Part shown: positions 25,571 to 34,068 of the stretch, in pieces | Position numbering within the stretch: position 1 is the stretch's first letter | Layout of the letters: the number at the start of each line of letters is the position of its first letter | NCBI GenBank assembly: GCA_028282595.1 | Contig: JANQHQ010000002.1 | Location: 1 to 64,000, forward strand | Length of the DNA: 64,000 bases | Reading direction: 5' to 3' | Source of the DNA: Chlorobium sp. | GTDB taxonomy: Bacteria; Bacteroidota; Chlorobiia; Chlorobiales; Chlorobiaceae | Program-made: the position numbers and the translations under genes | The notes under the pieces: generated by a model | Database searches by the model: none | What the model saw: only the letters and a program-made list of their open reading frames with translations | What the model was told of the DNA's origin: nothing

Positions 25571-26386
25571 ATGGGAAAAACAGTCTTGATCACCGGGGCG
25601 AGCAGTGGCATTGGAAAAGCGGCCGCACTCTATTTTCAGGAAAAAGGGTGGAGCGTTATTGCCACCATGCGTACTCCTGAAAAGGAAGAGGAATTGACAA
25701 TACTCGATCGTGTTTTGGTTGAAAAGCTCGATGTAACGGATCAGGATTCCATCAACAAAGCAGTGTGTGCGGGTATTGAATCGTTTGGCAGGATCGATGT
25801 GCTGGTCAACAATGCGGGCTATGGTGCATATGGGCCGCTGGAAGCTTTTCCAAGGGAGAATATCGTTCGTCAATTCAATACCAATGTCATTGGATTGCTG
25901 GATGTGACAAGGGCGATTCTGCCCTATTTCAGGAAACAGAAGAGCGGGATAGTTGTCAACATTTCTTCGATCGGGGGGAAGATGACATTTCCTCTGGGAG
26001 CGTTATATCATGGAACCAAGTTCGCCGTTGAAGGAATATCCGAAGCGCTGAATTATGAATTGGAACAGATCGGTTGCAAAGTGAAAATTGTGGAGCCTGG
26101 TGCAATTGCGACTGACTTTGGCGGGAGGTCGTTTGATTTTCAGAATGATGAAACCATAGCTGAATACCAGGAGATCATCGGTAAGCTCATGAAAAGCTTT
26201 GAAACTGTTTTCAACAGGCATTCCGAGCCGATAGTTGTGGCCCGGGTGATTTATGATGCGGTAACCGATGGCACGAACAGGTTGCGTTATGCCGCAGGAG
26301 AGGATGCTGTTGAACTGTTGGGCAGTAGAAAGAAGCTCGACGATGATAGTTTCATTGGAGGGATAAAAGCACAATTCGGACTATGA
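25571..26386 (+). CDS. Short-chain dehydrogenase/reductase
   Basis: 271 residues from the ATG at 25571 (MGKTVLITGASSGIGKAAA); earlier starts in the same frame are not family-like and no clear ribosome site decides. Motifs: TGASSGIG, VLVNNAGYGAYGPLE, catalytic Ser in NISSIGG and YHGTK. This classical-SDR type often acts on carbonyl or hydroxyl groups of lipids or xenobiotics; substrate unknown. It is the first gene of a cassette with an aldehyde dehydrogenase 9 bases downstream. The sequence is less G+C-rich than the core operons. Confidence 0.88.
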   Translation: MGKTVLITGASSGIGKAAALYFQEKGWSVIATMRTPEKEEELTILDRVLVEKLDVTDQDSINKAVCAGIESFGRIDVLVNNAGYGAYGPLEAFPRENIVRQFNTNVIGLLDVTRAILPYFRKQKSGIVVNISSIGGKMTFPLGALYHGTKFAVEGISEALNYELEQIGCKVKIVEPGAIATDFGGRSFDFQNDETIAEYQEIIGKLMKSFETVFNRHSEPIVVARVIYDAVTDGTNRLRYAAGEDAVELLGSRKKLDDDSFIGGIKAQFGL

Positions 26387-26395
26387 GGTGTCGAA

Positions 26396-27997
26396 ATGAA
26401 AGCAAAAGAAGCAATCGACAGATTGGAGCCTGAAAAATGGGCAAAAACTTCAGCTTCGGAAAAGCTGCGCCTGCTTGAAGAGGTGCGTGAAAATCTCAAA
26501 CACTATTCGCATGAGCTGGCCCGTTCGGACGCCGGGATGAAAAATAATTTGCTACAGGCAGAGGTATATTCGGAGCCTGAGTCGTTGATGGCTACGATGG
26601 TTCCTGTAGGAAATATCCTCACGGCTTGCATTGATCTTTACGCATCACTTGCCGGGGGAATCATGCCCGGGCCTGTAAATGTGAAACAGGTTGCGGATGA
26701 TTTGTACGATATTCATGTCTTCCCCCGCTCGATGAAAGACCGGGTTCTCTATGCCGGAAGAAAAGATGTTCTGCGTGTCAACGGTATGCCGAGGCAGATC
26801 AATCCTCTGGAGAAGCCGGGCGGCATCATCGGTGTGCTGGGAGCAGGGAACTACAGCTCTTCGCTGGAAATGGTCAAGGCGCTGTTTCTGGAAAACTGCG
26901 CGGTTGTCCACAAACCGCATCATCTCAATGAATCCACCGACAAGATCTGGGCTTCGGTCATGAAGCCGCTTGTCGATTACGGCGCATTGAGCTTCTGCGA
27001 TGCGCAGGAAGGGCGTGCGTTAACGCAAGACACACGGTTGACGAAGATCTACTTTACCGGTGGAGCGAATACGGCAAAAGCTATAGAGCAAGCAACCGGC
27101 ACGGAGTTGATTTCAGAATGCGGCGGGAACAATCCCTGCATTGTCGTACCGGGAGAACGCTCCTGGACGGAAAAAGAGTTGAAGCACCAGGCTCTTCAGA
27201 TTGCTACGGTAGCCAAGCTGAACGGCGGTGCGGTTTGCGGCCGTACGCAAACGATCCTCACTTCGGCGAACTGGCCGCAGCGTTATGATTTTCTGAAAGC
27301 CCTGCGGAATGCGCTGCTTGAGGAAACCCCCGCTGCAGGTACGTACTATCCCGGTTCAAAAGAAACGGCATCAGCTTTCAGGGAGCATCATCCCGAAGCG
27401 GAGACATTAGAGCCTGAAGGAGGGAAAGTTCCGGATTCGGAATTCCTGTTGATCACCGGTGTTGAAAAAGGCGCCTATGCGGCGGGACATGAAGCTTTTT
27501 GCCAGATCATCAATGAAATACCGCTGGAGACCTCCGCAAATGCGGCTGGTTTTCTCCCGAAAGCGGTGGAGTTTTGCAATGAGAAATTATTGGGGACGCT
27601 GGCGGGCGCGATCGTCATTGATGAAGAAACCGCAAAAAAACATGACGGTGTTCTGCAGCAGGCGATCACGGATCTGCACTATGGTGGTATCGCGATCAAT
27701 GCGATGCCCCCGTTCATCTTTTTAAGTCCCTATCTGACCTGGGGAGGCAACGAAATCGGAAAAGAACTGGTGTCGGGTCATGGCAATTTCGGGAACCTGC
27801 TCTGCTATGAGAACGTGGAAAAGTCAATCATGTATGATGATTTCATGTCTTCCGGACATCTGCTGAATACCAACAAGCAAACGATGAATGAACTGGCCCG
27901 GAACATGGTAAGCTATTCACTGGACCCAAGCTGGGCACATCTTGTCAAGATGGTTGCCGGAGCTCTGGCGGGACAGTTCAGGGGGAAGGATTTTTAA
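26396..27997 (+). CDS. Aldehyde dehydrogenase family protein
   Basis: 533 residues. Recognisable fold elements: VLGAGNYSSSLEMVKALFLE and the catalytic pair, Glu241 in ELISECGGNNPCIVV and Cys281 in NGGAVCGRTQ, at the spacing expected for NAD(P)-dependent aldehyde dehydrogenases. It is longer than the usual 480-500 residues, and the Cys motif (GGAVCGR) departs from the common GQxCxA form, so it belongs to a divergent branch. It probably oxidises an aldehyde produced by a neighbouring dehydrogenase. It lies 9 bases after the first SDR. Confidence 0.82.
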   Translation: MKAKEAIDRLEPEKWAKTSASEKLRLLEEVRENLKHYSHELARSDAGMKNNLLQAEVYSEPESLMATMVPVGNILTACIDLYASLAGGIMPGPVNVKQVADDLYDIHVFPRSMKDRVLYAGRKDVLRVNGMPRQINPLEKPGGIIGVLGAGNYSSSLEMVKALFLENCAVVHKPHHLNESTDKIWASVMKPLVDYGALSFCDAQEGRALTQDTRLTKIYFTGGANTAKAIEQATGTELISECGGNNPCIVVPGERSWTEKELKHQALQIATVAKLNGGAVCGRTQTILTSANWPQRYDFLKALRNALLEETPAAGTYYPGSKETASAFREHHPEAETLEPEGGKVPDSEFLLITGVEKGAYAAGHEAFCQIINEIPLETSANAAGFLPKAVEFCNEKLLGTLAGAIVIDEETAKKHDGVLQQAITDLHYGGIAINAMPPFIFLSPYLTWGGNEIGKELVSGHGNFGNLLCYENVEKSIMYDDFMSSGHLLNTNKQTMNELARNMVSYSLDPSWAHLVKMVAGALAGQFRGKDF

Positions 27998-28019
27998 TGA
28001 TTTAGAGTGGAGGCAAACC

Positions 28020-28803
28020 ATGAAAGACGTTAAAGACAAGGTGGTTGTCATAACGGGCGGGTCAACCGGTATCGGATTCTCGTTCGCCGGGCAGTTCGGC
28101 CGTGAAGGCGCTAAAATCATCATATGCGGGTTGCGCGAGAACAGGCTAGACGAAGCGGTTCAATCATTGCGGGCATCGGGAATTGAAGCCGAAGGAACTG
28201 TCTGCGATGTTTCTAAAAGGGAGGATGTCGAGACATTTGCCGATTTTGCCTGGGATTGCATTCGGTTCCGTCGATGTCGTTATGAGTAACGCAGGTGTCA
28301 TGGCAGTAGGGCAAACGGTGATCGATTCGTCGAAAGAAGATTTTATGAAAATCTTTGACGTCAATGTGTTCGGTGTGCTCAATGTCGTCTCGGTGTTTGG
28401 CAAACGGCTGATTGAGCAGGGAACGCCTGCCGCACTCTACAATGTTGGGTCCGAGAACTCTCTTTTTAACGGAGTTCCATTCGCGGCGCCCTATGTTGCA
28501 AGCAAACATGCTGTTCTTGCCCTGACCGAATCCCTTAAAGAAGAGGTTCCCGATTATATCGAGGTCGGATTGATTTGCCCCGGTTTCGTGCAGTCGGACC
28601 GTTTTACCTCCATTGCCGTGAAGCAGATCAAGCAGGGTGAATTCTATATCGTGTCCCATGCATACAACATGGTCAGGATCGACGAGCGGTATAGAACGTT
28701 GAAAAAGGCCTATGAACACTATGCGCCCAGATATGATGGTGATGACGAATTTGACGTAAGGACGTTGTTCGACAGAATGGCTGGAGGAGGGAACCGCAAT
28801 TAA
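28020..28803 (+). pseudogene. Short-chain dehydrogenase with a single-base frameshift
   Basis: The gene starts at the ATG at 28020 with KVVVITGGSTGIGFSFAGQF and reads to FADFAWD near 28256. There an extra T shifts the frame; the downstream frame resumes with AFGSVDVVMSNAGVMAVGQ, then GSENS and YVASKHAVLALTESL to the stop at 28803. The two halves together match a full SDR of about 260 residues. It is either a recent inactivation or a sequencing error. It lies 22 bases after the aldehyde dehydrogenase and 19 before the next SDR. Confidence 0.85.
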
Positions 28804-28822
28804 AAAGTCCGGAGGATTTTCA

Positions 28823-29656
28823 ATGGCAGGCACAGTGAACAAAAAAGTTATCCTGATCACCGGGGCTTCGTCCGGAATCGGCAAGGTCTCGGCAGAGAAA
28901 CTGCTCGCAGAGGGGTACATCGTGTACAGTGCGGCCCGCCGTGTCGAGCAGATGGAGGGCTTGAAAGAGAGAGGGGCTCATGTTCTGAAAATGGATGTCA
29001 CGAACGAAAATGACCTGAAAGAGGGTGTCGGGAGGATCATGGAGGAGCAAGGGCGTATTGATGTCCTGTTCAATAACGCGGGCTACGGCCTTTACGGTGC
29101 CGTGGAAGACATTCCGCTGGAGGATGTGCAACGGCAGTTCGAGGTGAATCTTTTCGGATTGGCCAGACTGACGCAGCTTGTCCTGCCGTCTATGCGAGAG
29201 CGGAAAAAAGGAGCGATCATCAATACCTCATCCATGGGAGGTAGAATCTACACGCCGCTCGGGGCATGGTACCATGCTACCAAGCATGCCCTGGAAGGGT
29301 GGTCGGATTGTCTTCGCCTCGAGCTTTCGGCATTCAACATCGATGTAGTGGTCATCCAGCCGGGTATTATAGAAACCGCTTTCGCAGACGTTTTATCTGC
29401 GCCGATGTTGCAATACTCGGCAGACGGACCGTATGGCCAACTTGCAAAAAGGGTGGCTGAAGCATCACGCAAATCCTATGAGTCAGGCGGCGGTTCTCCG
29501 GCATCGGTTATTGCGGACGTTGTTTCGAAAGTTGTCGCCGCACAGAAACCGAAGACACGGTATGCTGCCGGTAAGTTTGCAAGGCTTATGATTTTTATCC
29601 GCAAGTATTTCGGCGACCGGGTTTTCGATAAAGTCGTCATGAGCCAGGTTAAGTGA
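28823..29656 (+). CDS. Short-chain dehydrogenase/reductase
   Basis: 277 residues with GGAGGATTTTCA upstream of the ATG. Motifs TGASSGIGKVSAEKL, VLFNNAGYGLYG, NTSSMGG and YHATK are complete. It is close in sequence to the first SDR of the cassette (similar NNAGYG-YG and PLGA-YH-TK strings), suggesting a duplication. A C-terminal basic tail (KPKTRYAAGKFARLMIFIRK) is typical of lipid-acting or retinol-type SDRs. Confidence 0.88.
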   Translation: MAGTVNKKVILITGASSGIGKVSAEKLLAEGYIVYSAARRVEQMEGLKERGAHVLKMDVTNENDLKEGVGRIMEEQGRIDVLFNNAGYGLYGAVEDIPLEDVQRQFEVNLFGLARLTQLVLPSMRERKKGAIINTSSMGGRIYTPLGAWYHATKHALEGWSDCLRLELSAFNIDVVVIQPGIIETAFADVLSAPMLQYSADGPYGQLAKRVAEASRKSYESGGGSPASVIADVVSKVVAAQKPKTRYAAGKFARLMIFIRKYFGDRVFDKVVMSQVK

Positions 29657-29747
29657 GGGTCGGGCGCCGACGGCAGTTACTGAAGATGCCTGAAAACAGA
29701 ACAGAGGGATATATTGAGAAAAAGCCAAAACAGTTGTGAAAAAAGTC

Positions 29748-30755
29748 ATGTCGGGAAGTAATGTGTATACGGTAAGTCCCGGATGGAAAGTGCTTTTGAG
29801 CGACCTCGGGATTCAGCCGATCGGGGTTCTGCGCAGGGCTGGGCTGCCGGAAGATCTCTTTGTGCGGAAAAATGCGGTTTTGAATACGGCGGAGTATTTC
29901 AGATTCTGGCGTGCATTGGAGGAGTCTGCTGATGATCCATTGCTTCCTCTCAGAATAGGGTCTGCAATCTCCGTAGAGGCGTTCGACCCGCCGATTTTTG
30001 CCGCTTTGTGCAGTCCGGACCTCAATACCGCCCTTCAGCGGCTTGCCCGCCATAAGAAGCTGCTTTGCCCGATGGCGCTCCATGTCAGTGTCACTGATCG
30101 GTCAACCAGGCTGGAGATCGAATGGCTTGATGTCGCCCTTGAGCCGCCCGGATCACTGATAGCCGTCGAGCTGGTTTTTTTCGTGCAGTTGGCTCGAATA
30201 GCCACGAGGCAGAGAATTTGTCCTCTTGATGTTCTGGCGCCGTTGCGGCTGGAGCCGGAACATGACTATGCCGGGTATTTCGGTGTTCCGGTGCGACGGA
30301 CAAGGCTTCCAACAATTGTTTTCAGCGGTGCTGATGCGCGGCAGCCGTTCCTGACGGCCAACGAGAAAATGTGGGAGTTCTTCGAGCCGGGGTTGAAAAA
30401 ACGCCTTTCGGAACTGGAAGATTCGGCGACGATGGCCGAGCGGGTCCATGCGGTGCTGCTCGAACTGCTGCCCGGCGGTTCGCCGACAATCGACGCGGTA
30501 TCGGGAAGGCTGTTTGTCAGCAGAAGGACCCTTCAGAGAAAGCTTCAGGATGAAGGTGTGCGTTTCCAGAGCCTGTTGCGTCAGGCAAGAGAAGAGCTGG
30601 CGGAATACTATTTGAAGTCATCGCTTCTTTCGCTTGCCGAGATCGCATTTCTCCTGGGCTTCGAGGAACCGAATTCTTTTTTCAGGGCATTTCATGCCTG
30701 GAGGGGAATGTCGCCTGAAGAAGCACGAAGAAATTTTAAGGCAATTACCGGGTGA
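29748..30755 (+). CDS. AraC-family transcriptional regulator (OruR/arabinose-binding-type N-domain)
   Basis: 335 residues from the ATG at 29748; a GTG at 29736 is an alternative and no clear ribosome site decides. The N-terminal ligand domain (LSDLGIQPIGVLRRAGLP, then SALSVEAF-like ISVEAFDPPIFAALCSP) is the type found in OruR-like regulators. The C-terminal double helix-turn-helix reads VSGRLFVSRRTLQRKLQDEG and AEIAFLLGFEEPNSFFRAF. It is placed directly after the SDR/aldehyde dehydrogenase genes and probably controls that cassette. Confidence 0.88.
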   Translation: MSGSNVYTVSPGWKVLLSDLGIQPIGVLRRAGLPEDLFVRKNAVLNTAEYFRFWRALEESADDPLLPLRIGSAISVEAFDPPIFAALCSPDLNTALQRLARHKKLLCPMALHVSVTDRSTRLEIEWLDVALEPPGSLIAVELVFFVQLARIATRQRICPLDVLAPLRLEPEHDYAGYFGVPVRRTRLPTIVFSGADARQPFLTANEKMWEFFEPGLKKRLSELEDSATMAERVHAVLLELLPGGSPTIDAVSGRLFVSRRTLQRKLQDEGVRFQSLLRQAREELAEYYLKSSLLSLAEIAFLLGFEEPNSFFRAFHAWRGMSPEEARRNFKAITG

Positions 30756-30863
30756 GAGGAATACGCCTGTTTTTATTTTCGCTTTCACTGAGATACCTTG
30801 CAGGTAGCTGTTTCCGTTATCGTCAACTCCCCTGATTCAGTTTTGACCATTGGAGGTTTTTAC

Positions 30864-31916
30864 ATGCGTCATGCCGCTGCCGCTTTTTCCGTTATTCTGA
30901 TTCTTGCCTTTACCGGGTGTTCCGGTTTTTCCCCCGTTTCCGATACAACGCCTTCCGGACGAAATACCACCTTTTCGGGCTCCATTCCCTGCGCGGACTG
31001 CCGGTCGCAGGCGCTGACCGTGACGCTTTTCCGGGACCATACGTTCCGTTTGAAACGCGTCTATTCCGGCCTGCGCTCGGGAGGGAGCAAAACGGTCTAC
31101 GACCTCGGCAGGTGGAGCAGGAAAGGTTCCCGTCTGGTGCTGGACAACGGCGAACGGTGGCCGCTTCAGTTCCGTTTCGTTTCCGGGAGCGAGATCCGTC
31201 TGCTGGACCAGCGGGGCAACGAGATCGTCTCCCAACTGGATTACAGCCTGAGAAAGACGCCCTTTGTCGACATGCTTCCCGGTCCGATGCCGTTACGGGG
31301 CGGGTTCCGCTACATGGCCGACGCCTACACCTTCAGCGAATGCAAGACCGGAAAAACCTATCCGCTCGTGTTCGAGAGGCCCGACGGCACCGTCGAAAGT
31401 AAGTACCTCGCCCTGCGTCCGGCTCCCGGCAAGCCGCTCATGGCGACCCTGAAAGGTCGTTTCGTCATGCGGAGGCCGGAAAAAGGTGCGTCCGCCCGCG
31501 AGCATGTTATCGTCCGCTCGTTCGGCCGTTTCTGGCCGGGAGCGACTTGCGAGGGTTCCTTGAAGCCGGCGGTTTCCCTGGCCGGAACCTACTGGAAGCT
31601 GCTATCGGTAACGGGATTTTCCGGGTCGTTTGACAAGGGAAGGAGAGTTCCCCACATCGTGCTGTCGTCGTCGGGCGGCAGTCTGAAGGGATTCACGGGG
31701 TGTAACAGCCTGATGGGAGCGTATGCCGGCGGAAAAGCCACGATCTCGTTCTCGAAACTCACGACGACCCGGATGGCCTGTCCCGGAAAATCCGGTGATG
31801 TCGAGTGCGTGTTTCTCGACGCTCTCGGAAAGACGGCATCCTGGAAGATTACCGGAAAAACCCTTGAGATGTTCGACCGCCGCCATCGTCTTCTGATGCG
31901 GCTGAAGGCGAAGTAG
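30864..31916 (+). CDS. Lipoprotein with NlpE-like and META (HslJ-type) domains
   Basis: 350 residues from the ATG at 30864, with TGGAGG upstream. The signal peptide ends in a lipobox (ILAFTGC, lipidated Cys19). The next part, SGSIPCADCRSQALTVTLFR with Cys43 and Cys46, is the NlpE N-terminal CxxC domain, a copper-resistance or surface-stress sensor in enterobacteria. The C-terminal third (AGTYWKLLSVTG, then LKGFTGCNSLMGAY) is a META domain. The fusion suggests an envelope-stress lipoprotein anchored in a membrane facing the periplasm. Confidence 0.82.
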   Translation: MRHAAAAFSVILILAFTGCSGFSPVSDTTPSGRNTTFSGSIPCADCRSQALTVTLFRDHTFRLKRVYSGLRSGGSKTVYDLGRWSRKGSRLVLDNGERWPLQFRFVSGSEIRLLDQRGNEIVSQLDYSLRKTPFVDMLPGPMPLRGGFRYMADAYTFSECKTGKTYPLVFERPDGTVESKYLALRPAPGKPLMATLKGRFVMRRPEKGASAREHVIVRSFGRFWPGATCEGSLKPAVSLAGTYWKLLSVTGFSGSFDKGRRVPHIVLSSSGGSLKGFTGCNSLMGAYAGGKATISFSKLTTTRMACPGKSGDVECVFLDALGKTASWKITGKTLEMFDRRHRLLMRLKAK

Positions 31917-32015
31917 GTGACCAATCGGGGAACCCTGCGTGCATCTCCGGGGTTTTCTCTTACAATGATTTTTGTATATTTGTCTGAAATTCAGAAACAT
32001 CCTGATCGCACAGTG

Positions 32016-32105
32016 ATGAACGTCATGCAGAGTACACGGCTACAGGGTCTCCTATCCGGTCTTCCGCTTCTTTTTTGGGCGGCGGACGATGAGGACGGTG
32101 CGTAG
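32016..32105 (+). CDS. Putative leucine leader peptide
   Basis: A 29-codon open frame 95 bases before leuA, too short for routine gene calling. It has six Leu codons, all within residues 9-19 (LQGLLSGLPLL), two of them CTA. A second in-frame ATG lies at 32025. No strong ribosome site is visible. The Leu-coding stretch contains GTCTTCCG (32059-32066), exactly complementary to CGGAAGAC (32120-32127), and a terminator follows at 32141. This is the layout of transcription attenuation: scarce leucyl-tRNA would stall the ribosome and change mRNA folding. Confidence 0.6.
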   Translation: MNVMQSTRLQGLLSGLPLLFWAADDEDGA

Positions 32106-32140
32106 CAGCGTATTTCCTGCGGAAGACGCCGGCAATTTGC

Positions 32141-32176
32141 AAGCCACCTGCCTCATACGGTATGGTGGCTTTTTTT
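32141..32176 (+). terminator. Intrinsic terminator in the leuA leader (candidate attenuator)
   Basis: AAGCCACC (32141-32148) pairs perfectly with GGTGGCTT (32164-32171), followed by a run of seven T. It lies 24 bases upstream of the leuA start and downstream of the Leu-rich open frame, so read-through is required to express leuA unless a second promoter exists between. Confidence 0.85.
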
Positions 32177-32200
32177 CTTTACATGAAAAGGGGATGAGAG

Positions 32201-33901
32201 ATGGGAATGATGAACAGCAGCAGGTATGCAGCCTATCCTCCGGTCGATATTCCGGAAAGGACCTGGCCGGACAGGAGGATCACCGCCGCGCCGATCTGGT
32301 GCAGCATCGATTTGAGGGACGGCAACCAGGCGCTTCCCGTGCCGATGAACGTGGAGCAGAAGCTTTCCATGTTCAGGCTGCTTGCAGATATCGGGTTCAG
32401 AGAGATCGAGGTCGGCTTTCCTTCGGCATCGGCTGTTGAGTACCGCTTTGTCCGGAAGCTCATCGAAGAGAATCTGATTCCGGAGGGCGTCACGATACAG
32501 GTGCTGACCCAGGCGAGGGAGCACCTGATCCGCCGGACGTTCGAGGCCCTGGAAGGGGTCCGGAACGCGGTCGTCCACCTCTACAATTCCACATCGACCG
32601 TGCAGCGGGAGGTGGTGTTCCGTAAAAAGAGGGAGGAAATCAGCGAGATCGCCGTCCGTGGAACGAGGCTTGTGCGGGAGCTGAAAGATGCGACCGGCAA
32701 CGGGGGGATCCGTTTTCAGTACAGCCCCGAAAGCTTTACCGGAACCGAGCTCGATTACGCGCTCGATGTCTGTCATGCCGTGATGGATGCGTGGGGTGCT
32801 TCAACGGAGGAAGCGATCATCATCAACCTTCCCTCGACGGTAGAGATGTCCACGCCGAACATTTTCGCGGACCGTGTCGAGTGGTTCTCCCGCAATCTTC
32901 GGGAGCGGGACGCGGTTATTCTCAGCGTTCACACCCACAACGACCGGGGGACGGCCGTGGCGTCGGCCGAGCTGTCCGTGATGGCGGGCGCGGACCGTGT
33001 CGAAGGCGCGATTTTCGGCAACGGGGAGCGGAGCGGCAACCTCGATATCGTCACGATGGCGCTGAATCTGTACACCCAGGGGGTCGATCCAGGGCTCGAC
33101 TTTTCCGACCTCGCCCATATCAGCGATGTCTATTGCGACTGTACACGCATGCCGGTTCACCCGCGCCATCCCTATGCGGGCGAACTGGTCTACACCGCAT
33201 TTTCAGGCTCCCACCAGGATGCCATCAACAAGGGTATGAAAGCGCACGAAGCTTCGGCCGGCGGTCTCTGGGACGTGCCCTACCTGCCGATCGACCCGAA
33301 AGACGTCGGCCGCTCCTACAAGGCCATTGTGCGGATCAACAGCCAGTCGGGCAAGGGCGGGGTGGCCTATGTGATGGACGCCGAATTCGGCTACCAGATA
33401 CCGAAATGGATGCAGCCGCACTTCGGGACGGTGGTGCAGGCGCATGTCGACGAGAACGGCCGTGAGCTCCTGCCGCTGGATATCTGCGATCTCTTCCATC
33501 GTGAGTACGTTCGTCTGCAGGAACCGTTCGCGCTGAAGCGTTGCCACATCAACTGGGAGGACGATGAAACGCCCGGCACCGTTGCGGTACAGGCGACGAC
33601 CATTACCGCATCGCTTCTTCGCGACGGCCGCGAAATCTCTCTTGTCGCCACGGGTAACGGCCCGGTCGACGCGTTCGTGCGGGGACTCGGAGAGACGACG
33701 GATCTCGTCTTCAGCGTGGACGAATACGCCGAGCACGCTGTCGGGCATTCCGCGGATGCCGACGCCGTGGCCTATGTCAGAATAAAGACGCCGGATGGAC
33801 GGGCGTCGGTCGGCGCGGGCGTCGATTCAAATATCAGTCTTGCCTCGATCAAGGCGGTGCTGAGCGCGATGAACAGGATTGATAATCAAGTCAAAAGGTA
33901 A
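32201..33901 (+). CDS. leuA: 2-isopropylmalate synthase (LeuA type 2)
   Basis: 566 residues. The catalytic barrel shows APIWCSIDLRDGNQAL (metal-binding Asp and general base region), VLTQAREHLIRR, SVHTHNDRGTAVASAEL (metal-binding HxH region) and GAIFGNGERSGN. A C-terminal regulatory LeuA dimer domain follows (from about 430), ending GVDSNISLASIKAVLSAMNR. It condenses 3-methyl-2-oxobutanoate with acetyl-CoA, the first committed step of leucine synthesis, and is usually inhibited by leucine. Start at 32201 has AGGGG nine bases upstream; ATGs at 32207 and 32210 are alternatives. Confidence 0.94.
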   Translation: MGMMNSSRYAAYPPVDIPERTWPDRRITAAPIWCSIDLRDGNQALPVPMNVEQKLSMFRLLADIGFREIEVGFPSASAVEYRFVRKLIEENLIPEGVTIQVLTQAREHLIRRTFEALEGVRNAVVHLYNSTSTVQREVVFRKKREEISEIAVRGTRLVRELKDATGNGGIRFQYSPESFTGTELDYALDVCHAVMDAWGASTEEAIIINLPSTVEMSTPNIFADRVEWFSRNLRERDAVILSVHTHNDRGTAVASAELSVMAGADRVEGAIFGNGERSGNLDIVTMALNLYTQGVDPGLDFSDLAHISDVYCDCTRMPVHPRHPYAGELVYTAFSGSHQDAINKGMKAHEASAGGLWDVPYLPIDPKDVGRSYKAIVRINSQSGKGGVAYVMDAEFGYQIPKWMQPHFGTVVQAHVDENGRELLPLDICDLFHREYVRLQEPFALKRCHINWEDDETPGTVAVQATTITASLLRDGREISLVATGNGPVDAFVRGLGETTDLVFSVDEYAEHAVGHSADADAVAYVRIKTPDGRASVGAGVDSNISLASIKAVLSAMNRIDNQVKR

Positions 33902-33902
33902 A

Positions 33903-34025
33903 ATTCAAAATTCAAAAAATGCGTTTCTGGCGCATGTCCTTATATCAGGCGGCTGATCATGGTGCGATGAGAAGGCCGTCTTTTTTTTAACACGTCAACG
34001 ATTCAACAAATCAACAGTTCAACGG
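33903..34025. repeat. leuA-zur intergenic region: simple dispersed repeats and possible terminator
   Basis: Contains AATTCAAAATTCAAAAAA (33903-33919), and TCAAC-type repeats, GTCAACGATTCAACAAATCA (33994-34013) continuing to 34025. Between them GGCGGC (33948-33953) can pair with GCCGTC (33975-33980) ahead of a T8 tract, a weak candidate terminator for leuA. The same two repeat families recur at 40366-40400, 40599-40628 and 42625-42702. Confidence 0.5.
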
Positions 34026-34042
34026 TTTCTTTTTATATTTAT

Positions 34043-34063
34043 AAATAGAAATTATTTCCATTT
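34043..34063. promoter_or_regulatory. Candidate Zur/Fur operator
   Basis: A 21-base near-perfect palindrome: AAAT-A-GAAAT-T-ATTTC-C-ATTT, nine of ten positions paired around the central T at 34053. It ends five bases before the start codon of the Fur-family gene that heads the znu operon, the expected position for autoregulation. Metal specificity cannot be read from the site. Confidence 0.6.
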
Positions 34064-34068
34064 AACGG

